18,206 nucleotides of DNA, taken from assembly GCA_964531285.1 (NCBI GenBank), contig CAZHDI010000066.1, positions 1 through 18,206 on the forward strand. Direction: 5' to 3'. Position 1 is the stretch's first letter; every line of letters begins with the position of its first letter. The notes under the pieces were generated by a model. It was not told where the DNA came from, ran no database searches, and was given only the letters and a program-made list of their open reading frames with translations. The stretch is from CAZHDI01 sp964531285. GTDB lineage: Bacteria > Pseudomonadota > Alphaproteobacteria > JAJFIK01. Of this stretch, positions 1 through 6,997 are shown piece by piece. Both the position numbers and the translations under genes were made by a program.

Positions 1-811
1 GGATTGTGTGGATATGCCGGCCCGTGGACAGGTCCATCACCGTGTCGGCGCCCCAGCGGGTAGACCAGACGAGCTTGTCCACTTCCTGGGCCACCGAGGA
101 GGTCACGGCGGAGTTACCGATATTGGCATTGATCTTGGTCAGGAAGTTCCGGCCAATGATCATCGGCTCGATTTCGGGATGGTTGATATTGGCCGGGATG
201 ATCGCCCGGCCACGGGCCACCTCGTCACGCACGAAGTCCGGTGTGATGAAATCGGGGATCGCCGCACCGAAGCTCTCGCCGTCCCGCGGGGCGCCGCCGC
301 GCTTGTCGGCCATCTGGCGCAACAGGGCTTCGCGGCCCAGATTTTCCCGCTCGGCAATGTAGATCATCTCCGGAGTGATCGTTCCGGCCCGGGCATATTC
401 CAGTTGCGTGACCCGCTTGCCCGGCTTGGCGCGCAGCGGATCGCGGCCCGTCCGATCGAAGACCGGCACGCTCAAGGTCTCGCCCGGCTTCAGGCCGTCG
501 TCCTCGGGCTTGTGCGCGCGCCCGGCATAACGCTCCACATCGCCGCGCGCCTCGATCCACGCCCGGCGCTTTTCCGTCAGGCCCTTGGCAATATCGATTT
601 GGACGGCGGGATCGGTATAGGGCCCGGACGGATCATAGACCCGGACCGGTTCTTCACCGCCCGAGACCGCGATCTCGCGCATGGCCACTTTGATCGACGG
701 GTCATGGCTGCTGGGCACATGGATTTTCGTGGAAGCCGGCAACGGCCCTGTGGTCACCGTCTCATTGGTGAGCGGCGCGCGGGCGGCGTCGGTTTGGGGG
801 GCAACGGACAT
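1..811 (-). CDS. thiC: Phosphomethylpyrimidine synthase ThiC, N-terminal part (runs off left edge)
   Basis: ThiC is the radical-SAM enzyme that rearranges aminoimidazole ribotide into hydroxymethylpyrimidine phosphate, the pyrimidine half of thiamine, in the cytoplasm. The minus strand reads MSVAPQTDAAR onward for 270 codons and then leaves the window. Diagnostic ThiC segments are visible: VRVYDPSGPYTDP, LEYARAGTITPEMIYIA, ANINHPEIEPMIIGRNFL, TKINANIGNSAVTSS and EEVDKLVWSTRWGADTV-like sequence (here QEVDKLVWSTRWGADTV), near residues 58-265. The C-terminal half with the [4Fe-4S] cysteine motif lies outside. The start at 811-809 is chosen because AGGAGA (826-821) sits 9 nt upstream. The gene follows a TPP riboswitch, which confirms both the identity and feedback control by thiamine pyrophosphate. 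Codon use matches the neighbours and no damage is seen. Confidence 0.97.
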   Translation of the reverse strand, partial: MSVAPQTDAARAPLTNETVTTGPLPASTKIHVPSSHDPSIKVAMREIAVSGGEEPVRVYDPSGPYTDPAVQIDIAKGLTEKRRAWIEARGDVERYAGRAHKPEDDGLKPGETLSVPVFDRTGRDPLRAKPGKRVTQLEYARAGTITPEMIYIAERENLGREALLRQMADKRGGAPRDGESFGAAIPDFITPDFVRDEVARGRAIIPANINHPEIEPMIIGRNFLTKINANIGNSAVTSSVAQEVDKLVWSTRWGADTVMDLSTGRHIHTI

Positions 812-820
812 GGGGATCGG

Positions 821-826
821 TCTCCT
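821..826 (-). promoter_or_regulatory. Ribosome binding site of thiC
   Basis: The minus strand reads AGGAGA, 9 nt before the ATG at 811-809. It fixes the thiC start and is the likely target of riboswitch-controlled access, because it lies about 110 nt downstream of the aptamer. Confidence 0.7.
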
Positions 827-902
827 GTCTGCGGGCCGGCACAGGCCAGCCACGGTCGGGAACGATCCGGTCGCCGGAGGGCGGCACCGCACTGACGGCA
901 CC

Positions 903-936
903 GCGGGAAAATGAGAGGGCCGTCGGCCGCTCCCGC
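903..936 (-). promoter_or_regulatory. Imperfect hairpin in thiC leader, possible expression platform
   Basis: Just 3' of the aptamer, the RNA reads GCGGGA (936-931) and then TCCCGC (908-903), a perfect 6-bp stem that encloses a smaller GGCC-GAC-GGCC hairpin. There is no U-tract after it, so it does not look like an intrinsic terminator. It may be part of the switch that controls translation, or it may be incidental in GC-rich DNA. Confidence 0.35.
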
Positions 937-938
937 CT

Positions 939-1049
939 GTCCTTTCCTCCGCCGGTCTTAACCGGATCAGGTTCGAAGGGACTGGGCGCTGCGGCCCCGT
1001 CTGCGAGCCGCTATCCCGATCTCAGCCCCTTGCGGGGCGCCCCTAGGAC
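939..1049 (-). ncRNA. TPP riboswitch (THI element) upstream of thiC
   Basis: The minus strand carries the conserved THI-box in order: GGGGCGCCCC-GCAA-GGGG followed by CTGAGAT (P2/P3 region, plus-strand 1043-1020), and then CCTTCGAACCTGATCCGG, TTAAGACCGGCGGAGG (about 975-945). Closing stem P1 can form between GTCCT (1049-1045) and AGGAC (943-939). These are the signature bases of the aptamer that binds thiamine pyrophosphate. The aptamer lies 127 nt before the thiC start, so it most likely represses thiC when TPP is abundant. The P3 arm is long and GC-rich. Confidence 0.96.
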
Positions 1050-1056
1050 TGGCTTG

Positions 1057-1085
1057 AAGATCCCAGGCGGAACCTTGGGCGTCAA
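1057..1085 (-). promoter_or_regulatory. Candidate sigma-70-type promoter for the thiC riboswitch transcript
   Basis: On the minus strand TTGACG (1085-1080) and GATCTT (1062-1057) are separated by exactly 17 bp. Transcription would begin about 7 nt later, almost exactly at the 5' base of riboswitch stem P1 (1049). The -35 box is good and the -10 box is weak (three of six consensus bases). The position relative to the aptamer is the main support. Confidence 0.55.
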
Positions 1086-1112
1086 CAAAAACCGCCAAAC
1101 GAGGATCGGCGC

Positions 1113-1619
1113 CTAAAAACGCACGCCTGAGGAGGCCAGAAGGATCCCCACCAGGGCCGTGGCCCCTACGGAGGCAAGACCGATCTCGGTGCCGCCCCAG
1201 GCGATCACCGCCTGTTGCAGATCCCAGGTCGTGCTGACCGCCGCGATGCCGCCGGCGCCGGGGACCACAAGCCTGTTCATCATGCCGCCGCGCCGGCGCA
1301 CGGGAGCCTCGGGCGGCGCCGCGGGCTGGGGTTTGGGCTTGGAACGGAACAGCCAGCCCAGGATCACCATGAACAGCGCACCGGCCAAAAACGCCCCGAA
1401 GATGACCAGAACCATGGGCATGGGCCGGGGCTCCGGTTCGCGCTCGAAAGGCCGCCGCGAGAGGATCCGTGGCTCGCCGGATTTCTCGAGTGGGGAGAAT
1501 TCCGGCGAACTGAACCGCTCCCCGCCGCCGGACAGGCCATCGCCGCCCAGCATGGAGTACGCAACGCCGCCGGCCACCAGACCGATCAGCAACAGCAGAT
1601 AAACAACGCGAATTTGCAT
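1113..1619 (-). CDS. Unrecognised 168-residue membrane protein
   Basis: I do not recognise a family. The protein starts MQIRVVYLLLLIGLVAGGV, a membrane segment at residues 4-23. A charged, proline-rich stretch with many Arg/Glu follows (33-66), then a second strong membrane segment at 67-91 ending in FRSKPKPQP, and a weaker Gly/Ala-rich hydrophobic C-terminus (about 140-164). GAGG lies 7 nt before the ATG at 1619-1617. The stop is TAG at 1115-1113, only 28 bp before the proposed thiC promoter -35 box, so the two genes are same-strand neighbours but thiC has its own control. Amino-acid composition and GC-rich third codon positions support real coding. A cell-envelope role is inference from the membrane segments only. 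Confidence 0.75.
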   Translation of the reverse strand: MQIRVVYLLLLIGLVAGGVAYSMLGGDGLSGGGERFSSPEFSPLEKSGEPRILSRRPFEREPEPRPMPMVLVIFGAFLAGALFMVILGWLFRSKPKPQPAAPPEAPVRRRGGMMNRLVVPGAGGIAAVSTTWDLQQAVIAWGGTEIGLASVGATALVGILLASSGVRF

Positions 1620-1854
1620 GACAGGGCCTCAACTCGCTTCAAACCCGTTGGCATCCCCTCAATGGGGTCCTCGTAGCGCTTCCATCGCCCGCCGCGCCGC
1701 CCGCTTCGGCGGCAGCGATGGCCATTTATCGCACAGGCTGGCTCCTTCGTCGCTGGATCAAGGGGGGAGGCCTGATTTGTCACGGCAGGGCAGGCATTGT
1801 GTGTCATAGCTCTTGGCCAACAGACGACAAAAGACGAAGGGGGGATGTCGGGAT
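1620..1854. other. Divergent intergenic region between the membrane protein gene and the RND operon
   Basis: This 235-bp stretch separates divergently transcribed genes and should hold promoters for both directions. Seen in it: a hairpin GCCGCC-cgcttc-GGCGGC (1696-1713) without a T-tract, a small CCCC-tcaat-GGGG hairpin near 1655-1668, and a near-palindrome at 1810-1823 (TTGGCCAA core with one mismatch in the flanks) 31 bp before the RND start, which could be a repressor site. I see no convincing promoter boxes and no convincing coding sequence. Confidence 0.5.
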
Positions 1855-4800
1855 ATGGGATTGATCGGGATCTGCATCCGCAATCCGGCCGGCGTCGCGG
1901 CCGCCCTGGCCATCACCATCGTGTTGGGCCTGATGAGCGTGCGCAGCCTGCCGGTTCAGCTGTTTCCGGACATCGAGCGCCCCACCATCGGCATCAACAC
2001 CGCCTGGCGCGCCGCGTCGCCCAGCGAGATCGAGGCCGAGATCCTCGAACCCCTGGAAGATGTGCTTCAGGGCCTGCCCGGGCTGATCACCATGCGCTCG
2101 GAAGCCGGGGCGGGCTTTTCCTGGCTCAATTTGGAATTCGGACTCGAGACCGACATGGATGCCACGATCATCGAGGTCGTGAGCCGCCTCAACCGCCTGC
2201 CGCCGCTGCCCGCCGATGCCGACCCGCCGGCCCTGCAAATGGGCGGCGCCTTCGGCGGCGGTCCCAACGAGACCCTGATTTACTTCTTCGTCCAGGCGCT
2301 GCCCGGCAATGACCGCCCGATCGCCGACTATCGCCGGTTTCTGGAGGACTATGTGATCCCCCGGATCGAGGCCATCGACGGGGTCGCCGGGGTCAATATC
2401 AACAATGGCGGCGGCGCCGAGGACGAGCTTCAGATCATTTTCGATCCCTTCCGGGCCGCCGAGCAGGGCATTGATATCGGCACCATGGCCACTGTCGTGG
2501 GCCGGCCGGACGATGTGTCCGGCGGCCTCGTCGATGTCGGGCGCCGTCAGTACATGCTCCAGTTCGAGGGCCGGTTCGAGCCGGACGAGTTGGGCAATCT
2601 CATCCTCGACTGGCGCGAGGGCCGGCCGGTGCGCCTTCAGGATGTCGCGGACATCCAGGTCGGCCAGGCGCGCCGCCGGGACTTTGCGTATCAAAACGGC
2701 AACCCGGCGATCTCCCTTCAGATCCTGCGCGACAACGATGCCAATGTGCTCACCACAATCGACGCGGTGAAGGACCTCGTGGCCGAACTACGCGACGGAC
2801 CGCTGGCCGAGCGTGGCCTCGGCATCGATCAGAGTTTCGATCCGTCGGTCTTCATCAAACGGGCCGTCGGGCTTTTGACCGGCAATCTGGTGCTCGGCAT
2901 CGCCCTCGCGGTGGGTGCCCTGTGGCTGTTCCTGCGCCGTCCGCGCGCGACGCTGCTGATCGCCTCGACCATTCCGATCTGCCTGCTGACGACCCTGTTC
3001 GTGCTCGACATGACCGGGCGGTCGCTCAACGTCATCTCAATTGCCGGTCTCGCCTTTGCGACCGGGATGGTGCTCGACGCGGCCATCGTGGTGCTGGAGA
3101 ACATCGTGCGCTGGCGCGAGCAGGGCTCGGATGTGGCCGAGGCGTCCGAGAAAGGCGCCGGAGAGGTCTGGGGCGCGCTCCTGGCCTCGACCGCGACGAC
3201 CGTGGCGATCTTCGTGCCGGTGATTTTCATCAAAGATGTCGAGGGGCAACTCTTTGCCGATCTGGCTCTCACCGTCGCCATCGCGGTCAGCGTATCGCTG
3301 CTGGTCGCGGTGACGATCCTGCCCACCGGCGCACGCTATCTGGTGCGCCAGCGCGAGGCCCAGGGCAAACGTCATCCGTTCTGGGAGCGGTTTGCCGACC
3401 TGCTTATGCGGCTGACCGGGACCCCCTGGCGCCGCCGCGCCTGGATCGCGTTCCTGTTGTCGGGTCCGCTGGTGGCGACCTGGGCCATGACACCCACCCT
3501 GAACTATCTGCCGCCGGTGAAGCGCGATGCGGTCGATGTCTATTTCAACATGCCCGACGGCATCACCATCGACTTTCTCGACAGCGAAGTGGCGCAGCCG
3601 GTCATGGAGCGTATGCAGCCCTTCATGGACGGCACGCGGGAACCGGCGCTGAAGAACTATTATTTCCTGGGCTGGCCGGGCGGCGGCACGGTCGGCGCGC
3701 GGGTCATCGACCAGTCCGAGGTCAAGACGCTCGAGCGCATCATGCGCGAGGAGATCCTCGCCGACCTCCCCGATACCCAGGCCTTTGCGCAGCAGGGCAA
3801 TCTGTTCGGCGGCTTTGAAGACGGCAGCGGCATCGCGCTTCATTTCCAGTCCCGCGACACCGACGCCATCGCCGAGGTCGCCCGCACCGCCCAGGAGCTT
3901 CTGCGCGACGCCCTGCCCGCCGACGCGAATATCCGTATTCAGCCCAATCCGGACCCGGCCCAGCCGGAACTGCGGATCACGCCGCGGGACGAGCGCATCC
4001 TTGAGGGCGATCTGACCCGGGCTCAGATGGCCAATATCGTCCGGGCCCTCGGAAACGGCCTTTATCTGGGCGAGTTCTTCGATGGCGAAAAACGTCTCGA
4101 CATCATTCTGAAGGCGGATGACTGGACCGACCCCGACACGCTCGGCGCCCTGCCCATCGTCACGCCGGGCGGCGCGGTTCTGCCGCTGCGCGAGTTGGTG
4201 GACATCGAACGCACGGTGGGTCCGAGCGTCATCAACCGGCGCGATAAGCGGCGGACCATCTCGATCTTCATCAATCAGCCCGATGGGATGAGCCTTCAGG
4301 ATGTCATCACGATCATCGAGCGCGATATCGAGCCGCAGCTTCAGGCCCTGTTGCCGCCGGATGGCGCGATCCGGTATGGCGGCAGTGCCGACAGCCTGAA
4401 ACAGGCGATTGGCACCATGTCGAGCAATTTCGCACTCGCCCTCGGCCTCTTGTTCCTGTTGATGGCGGTTCTGTTCCGTTCCCTGAAGGATTCGCTTCTG
4501 GTCGTGGTGTCGATCCCGCTTGCCACCGTGGGCGGCATGGGCGCGCTGCGCCTCCTGGATCTTGTGGTGGATCAGCCGCTCGATCTGTTGACCATGATCG
4601 GCTTCATCATTCTGCTGGGCCTGGTGGTCAACAATGCCATTCTGCTCGTCGAGCGCACCCGGCGGTCCGAGGCCATGGGCCTGTCGCGCGCCGACGCGGT
4701 GCGTCAAAGCCTGACCTTGCGTCTGCGCCCGATTTTCATGAGCACCCTGACGAGCCTGTTCGGGATGCTGCCGCTCGTGCTCGTCCCGGGCGCCGGCAGC

Positions 4801-4932
4801 GTGATCTATCGCGGTCTTGCCGCCACCATTGTCGGCGGCATGGCCGTCAGCCTGATCTTTACCCTCATCCTCCTGCCGAGCCTGTTGCGGCTTGGCGAAG
4901 CGCGCGCCCCGGCGCCCGAAGATCCGTCCTGA
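1855..4932 (+). CDS. RND-family efflux transporter permease (AcrB/HAE1-like)
   Basis: This 1025-residue inner-membrane pump subunit is the usual RND length (about 1020-1050). It starts MGLIGICIRNPAGV with TM1 (about 10-30) followed by SLPVQLFPDIERP, the typical post-TM1 RND motif. A periplasmic porter domain follows, then TM2-TM6 (from about 340), with FATGMVLDAAIVVLEN in TM4, a second porter half (about 560-860), and TM8-TM12 with GFIILLGLVVNNAILLVE. Compared with AcrB, the second aspartate of the TM4 proton-relay pair is Ala409 (after Asp408), and the TM10 lysine position is an asparagine (Asn926/Asn927). The ATG at 1855 is preferred over one at 1813 because the conserved N-terminus begins here and a GGGGGG stretch lies about 11 nt before. 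It is followed 11 nt later by its adaptor. Substrate unknown. Confidence 0.95.
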   Translation: MGLIGICIRNPAGVAAALAITIVLGLMSVRSLPVQLFPDIERPTIGINTAWRAASPSEIEAEILEPLEDVLQGLPGLITMRSEAGAGFSWLNLEFGLETDMDATIIEVVSRLNRLPPLPADADPPALQMGGAFGGGPNETLIYFFVQALPGNDRPIADYRRFLEDYVIPRIEAIDGVAGVNINNGGGAEDELQIIFDPFRAAEQGIDIGTMATVVGRPDDVSGGLVDVGRRQYMLQFEGRFEPDELGNLILDWREGRPVRLQDVADIQVGQARRRDFAYQNGNPAISLQILRDNDANVLTTIDAVKDLVAELRDGPLAERGLGIDQSFDPSVFIKRAVGLLTGNLVLGIALAVGALWLFLRRPRATLLIASTIPICLLTTLFVLDMTGRSLNVISIAGLAFATGMVLDAAIVVLENIVRWREQGSDVAEASEKGAGEVWGALLASTATTVAIFVPVIFIKDVEGQLFADLALTVAIAVSVSLLVAVTILPTGARYLVRQREAQGKRHPFWERFADLLMRLTGTPWRRRAWIAFLLSGPLVATWAMTPTLNYLPPVKRDAVDVYFNMPDGITIDFLDSEVAQPVMERMQPFMDGTREPALKNYYFLGWPGGGTVGARVIDQSEVKTLERIMREEILADLPDTQAFAQQGNLFGGFEDGSGIALHFQSRDTDAIAEVARTAQELLRDALPADANIRIQPNPDPAQPELRITPRDERILEGDLTRAQMANIVRALGNGLYLGEFFDGEKRLDIILKADDWTDPDTLGALPIVTPGGAVLPLRELVDIERTVGPSVINRRDKRRTISIFINQPDGMSLQDVITIIERDIEPQLQALLPPDGAIRYGGSADSLKQAIGTMSSNFALALGLLFLLMAVLFRSLKDSLLVVVSIPLATVGGMGALRLLDLVVDQPLDLLTMIGFIILLGLVVNNAILLVERTRRSEAMGLSRADAVRQSLTLRLRPIFMSTLTSLFGMLPLVLVPGAGSVIYRGLAATIVGGMAVSLIFTLILLPSLLRLGEARAPAPEDPS

Positions 4933-4937
4933 AGGAG
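4932..4937 (+). promoter_or_regulatory. RBS of the adaptor gene, overlapping the pump stop codon
   Basis: AAGGAG begins on the last base of the pump's TGA stop (4930-4932) and lies 6 nt before the adaptor ATG at 4944. Ribosomes finishing the pump would sit on this site, which points to coupled translation. Confidence 0.75.
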
Positions 4938-4943
4938 ACCCCG

Positions 4944-5999
4944 ATGGTCCGCCTGACCGCATCGATCCTGGTCCTGACCGCCGCCCTCGCCCTGGGGGCT
5001 CCCGGCGCCACCGCGCAAAACGGACGCCCGCCCGTGAGCGTCGTCGTGGCCGATGCCGTGGAACTGGCGCTTGCGCCCACGATCCAGGTGCCCGGCACGG
5101 TGATCAGCCGGTCGGATGCAGCAATCAGTGCCGATGTGGCCGGGCGGGTCACCGCCATCGCCGAAGTCGGCACACGGATCGAAGCGGGCGGCCTGATCGC
5201 AGAACTCGACTCCGAACGCCAGGCTTTGGATGTGGAGCAGAACGAGGCGATTGTCGGCCGCCTCGAAACCCAGCTTGGGTTTCTGACCCGTGAAGTCGCC
5301 CGCTACGAGGAACTGGCGGCCAGGAACAACACGCCGGCGCGGAGCGTGGACGAGGCCATCTCCCAGCGGGACATTGCCAATCACGAACTGCGGCAGGCGC
5401 GGATCGAATTGGAGCGGGCCCGGATCAACTTGGCTCGCACCAGCGTCCGGGCACCGTTCGAAGGCCAGATCGCCGACCGGCGTGTGGAGCTGGGCGAATA
5501 TGTGAATATCGGCGAGGAAGTCGCGCGCCTTGTGGATACGAGCGGCGTCGAAGTGCGCGCACTGGTGCCGGTCAGCGCCGCCCCGTTTGTCGAAGAAGGA
5601 CGCACGCTCACGCTCACCGGACCCGCGGCGGTGTTCGATGCCCGGGTCAGCCGTGCGGTGCGCGTCGGAGATGAGGTCACGCGGACCTTCGAGATCCGCC
5701 TTGATGTGCCGTCGGAGGCTTGGGTGGTCGGCACGCCGGTGCGGGTCGCGGTTCCGACCGATACGCAGCGCCTGGTCACCGCCGTGCCGCGCGACGCGCT
5801 GGTCTTGCGCAGTTCCGGAACCGCCGTGTTCCGCCTGACCGAGGACGGTACCGCCGAGCGGATCGCCGTCGAGACCGGCACCGGCAGCGGCACCATGATC
5901 GAGGTACGCGGCGCGATCCAGCCCGGCGACCGGGTCATCGTGCGGGGCGCCGAGCGTCTGTCGGGTGGCGACGCGGTCGCGGTGATCGGACCGAGTTAA
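4944..5999 (+). CDS. RND periplasmic adaptor subunit (membrane fusion protein)
   Basis: This 351-residue protein bridges the RND pump to an outer-membrane channel. It has a Sec signal peptide (LTASILVLTAALALG, cleavage likely after ATA near residue 24; no lipobox cysteine). A barrel-sandwich/lipoyl half (about 55-90, SADVAGRVTAIAEVGTRIEAGG) leads into an alpha-hairpin (about 92-165, with LETQ, EVARYEELAARN and RQARIELERARINL). The second lipoyl half follows (TSVRAPFEGQIADRRVELGEYV, 167-188), then a beta-barrel (about 200-275) and a C-terminal membrane-proximal domain ending GDRVIVRGAERLSGGDAV. It is cotranscribed with the permease. No outer-membrane channel (TolC/OprM type) is in the window, so one must be supplied from elsewhere. 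Its TAA stop overlaps the stop of the convergent metal permease. Confidence 0.94.
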   Translation: MVRLTASILVLTAALALGAPGATAQNGRPPVSVVVADAVELALAPTIQVPGTVISRSDAAISADVAGRVTAIAEVGTRIEAGGLIAELDSERQALDVEQNEAIVGRLETQLGFLTREVARYEELAARNNTPARSVDEAISQRDIANHELRQARIELERARINLARTSVRAPFEGQIADRRVELGEYVNIGEEVARLVDTSGVEVRALVPVSAAPFVEEGRTLTLTGPAAVFDARVSRAVRVGDEVTRTFEIRLDVPSEAWVVGTPVRVAVPTDTQRLVTAVPRDALVLRSSGTAVFRLTEDGTAERIAVETGTGSGTMIEVRGAIQPGDRVIVRGAERLSGGDAVAVIGPS

Positions 6000-6997
6000 G
6001 GCAGGGGTCCCCGCGCCGGTCCCGAAGGGCGGTGTCCGGACGACCGGTCCGCGCGGAGCGAGCGGCGGCGCGCACGCCATTGGGCGATGGTGCCGTGGCG
6101 CGGCGCGGCCAACATCGCAAGCGCCTGAATGGCCCCGGCGGTTACCGCGATCATGCCGCTCGCGGATACCGCTTCGGTGCCAAGCACGGCCGGGGCCGCC
6201 ACGGCCAGCCCGTAGCCCAAACACGCACTCACCACGGCGATTCCCCCGCTCAGCCACAGCTGATGGCTGAGCCGGTCGGTCAGCATCCGCGCGGCCGCCG
6301 CCGGACAGATGAACATGGCGATCACCAGGATCGACCCGACCGCCTGAAACGAGGCGACCGCCGCGGCGGCCACCGCCGCCATGAGACCCGCCTCGACAAG
6401 GCCCGGGCGAAACCCTTGGGCCTTGGCCAGCGCCGGGTCGAAGCTGGTCAGCGCCAGTTCCTTGAAGAACAGCGCAATGAGCACCGCGACCGCAGCGGTA
6501 ACGGCGGCAAGCGTGAGGATGGGGGCCGGCAGGCTCGCCCACATGGCGGGGTCGGCGAGATCGGTGAGGCTCTGCGGCCCCAGCCAGAGAACACCCTCCA
6601 GATTACCATAGAGCGTATGCTCCACATCCAGATGAACCGAGCGCGCATGGCTGCGCTCCAGCATCAGCACGCCGCCCGCGAACATCAGTGTAAAGACCAC
6701 GCCCATGGCCGCGCCCGGCTCGACCCGGCCCAGACTGCGGATCGCCGCGATCAGCGTGACCGCGATCAAGGCAGCGGCGAAGGCGCCCAGAAAGATCGCC
6801 GGCGGATAAAGCGCGCCCGCGATGAGAAAACCGGCGACAATGCCGGGCAGGACCACATGGGAAATCGCATCGCCGATCAGTGCCTGACGGCGCAGAATCA
6901 GGAAATTGCCCAGGAGCGCACAGCATAGACAGGCCAGACTGCCAAGCATCAGCGCCGGCGCGTCGATCATCAAAATTTCCTGGATCGATCCGCTCAT
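5996..6997 (-). CDS. Metal (Mn/Zn-type) ABC transporter permease 2, TroD/MntD-like
   Basis: This is a 333-residue polytopic permease of the ABC-3 (ZnuB/TroCD/MntB) family that carries divalent metal across the inner membrane. Family segments are visible: LGNFLILRRQALIGDAISHVVLPG (about 30-55), the region LALTSFDPALAKAQGF that contacts the ATPase, and SILVIAMFICPAAAARMLTDR in the last third. The C-terminus is a basic tail (WRARRRSLRADRS) rich in Arg. The start at 6997-6995 forms an ATGA overlap with the stop of the upstream permease. An internal start at MIDAPALM is possible but less supported. It is the last gene of the operon, and its TAA (5998-5996) shares bases with the convergent adaptor stop. 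Confidence 0.93.
   Translation of the reverse strand: MSGSIQEILMIDAPALMLGSLACLCCALLGNFLILRRQALIGDAISHVVLPGIVAGFLIAGALYPPAIFLGAFAAALIAVTLIAAIRSLGRVEPGAAMGVVFTLMFAGGVLMLERSHARSVHLDVEHTLYGNLEGVLWLGPQSLTDLADPAMWASLPAPILTLAAVTAAVAVLIALFFKELALTSFDPALAKAQGFRPGLVEAGLMAAVAAAAVASFQAVGSILVIAMFICPAAAARMLTDRLSHQLWLSGGIAVVSACLGYGLAVAAPAVLGTEAVSASGMIAVTAGAIQALAMLAAPRHGTIAQWRARRRSLRADRSSGHRPSGPARGPLP

Noticed and set aside
8..895. Long plus-strand open frame over the thiC region
   Set aside because: The minus strand encodes unmistakable ThiC; this frame is its antisense shadow in GC-rich DNA.
1586..1807. 73-codon minus-strand frame in the divergent region
   Set aside because: Overlaps the start of the membrane protein gene, has no family resemblance and occupies the promoter region.
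1813..1854. Earlier ATG giving 14 extra residues on the RND permease
   Set aside because: RND proteins normally start within a few residues of TM1; the extra residues are hydrophilic and would contain the ribosome site.
3037..4962. 641-codon minus-strand open frame inside the RND permease
   Set aside because: Antisense to a clearly conserved RND gene; the translation is rich in Arg/Gly/His/Asp with no recognisable domain.
4806..6542. 578-codon minus-strand open frame across the adaptor and permease
   Set aside because: It lies antisense to the adaptor and out of frame with the real TroD-like permease.
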